Assembly (NCBI GenBank): GCA_013203045.1
Contig: JABMQN010000043.1
Coordinates: forward strand, 1 to 49,588
Length of the DNA stretch: 49,588 bases
Direction: 5' to 3'
Origin: Chloroflexota bacterium
GTDB taxonomy: Bacteria; Chloroflexota; Dehalococcoidia; SZUA-161; SpSt-899
The position numbers and the translations under genes were made by a program. A model generated the notes under the pieces. It saw nothing but the letters and a program-made list of their open reading frames with translations, was not told the origin of the DNA and made no database searches. This document shows positions 49,477 through 49,588 of this stretch, one piece after another; within the stretch, counting starts at the first letter, position 1; each line of letters starts with the position of its first letter.

Positions 49477-49588
49477 AGCCCCTTTTTCCGATGTCATCGA
49501 GGACATTGCAATTTCAAAATGTCGTTCCATGGGGTGGTCAAGTCCAAACGGACACATAGTTAAGCAACGATGATCCCCTGTTCAAAAA

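Noticed and set aside
1-49588. CRISPR array, rRNA genes, replication origin, toxin-antitoxin pair
   Set aside because: I looked for regularly spaced repeats, rRNA-like conserved blocks, DnaA-box clusters and small paired genes and found none that hold up.

Overview
The window looks like a chromosomal segment of a Chloroflexota bacterium, most plausibly a Dehalococcoidia-type lineage. This is inferred from the gene repertoire: a B12-dependent ribonucleotide reductase, several CaiB/BaiF CoA-transferases, acyl-CoA dehydrogenase with ferredoxin-fused Etf, a Na+-pump decarboxylase beta subunit, and a DUF6125-like protein. TTG and GTG starts are common. Base composition is moderate apart from one visibly GC-rich stretch (about 6.8-9.1 kb).

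Layout. 0-4.9 kb is a decayed zone: an IS3-type transposase remnant, a frameshifted hypothetical gene, and a two-gene operon (DUF4382-type lipoprotein, then a thrombospondin type 3 repeat protein) lying between two diverged direct repeats that contain tRNA-like 3' parts. 4.9-9.14 kb is an integrated element with two homologous tyrosine recombinases and two unrecognised helix-turn-helix proteins. Its right edge is a tRNA-Val(GAC) gene cut exactly at the anticodon loop.

9.2-12.05 kb is an operon of two CaiB/BaiF CoA-transferases and a PAS-domain protein behind a promoter with a perfect 16-bp palindrome. 12.1-15.3 kb carries nrdR-nrdJ with two NrdR boxes. 15.4-19.0 kb holds a HemG-like flavodoxin, an alternating set of SnoaL-like and lipocalin-like small proteins (one fused to a zinc finger, one gene of only 59 codons) and a TMEM165/GDT1 transporter. 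19.1-23.2 kb is ruvC-ruvA-ruvB followed by an adenine deaminase-like gene. 23.5-28.5 kb is a tight seven-gene minus-strand operon (aroH, aroF, endonuclease IV-like, flavodoxin-like, pyrD, comF, hpf).

28.6-32.8 kb is a minus-strand group: a histone-deacetylase-family protein, a second CoA-transferase pair and a frameshifted DUF6125-like gene, with two covarying hairpins between the CoA-transferases. 33.0-37.5 kb encodes acyl-CoA dehydrogenase, EtfB, ferredoxin-EtfA and an amidohydrolase. 37.5-39.8 kb has a PNPOx-like flavoprotein, a lipoprotein with an OadG-like membrane anchor and OadB. 39.9-43.5 kb pairs a B12-binding-type radical SAM protein with an MMPL/RND exporter. 43.8-49.4 kb is sugar-nucleotide and envelope biosynthesis (galE, phosphohexomutase, glmS, family 2 glycosyltransferase).

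The most interesting structures I see are: matching five-box TTNACC arrays with 10-12 bp phasing at fixed distance from an extended -10 upstream of both glmS and the glycosyltransferase; the twin-recombinase element with a split tRNA-Val; two CoA-transferase pairs that each combine an Asp-type and a Glu-type subunit; the tandem covarying hairpins; and a duplicated, diverged etfB 3' tail. All family names come from motif recognition without database searches.
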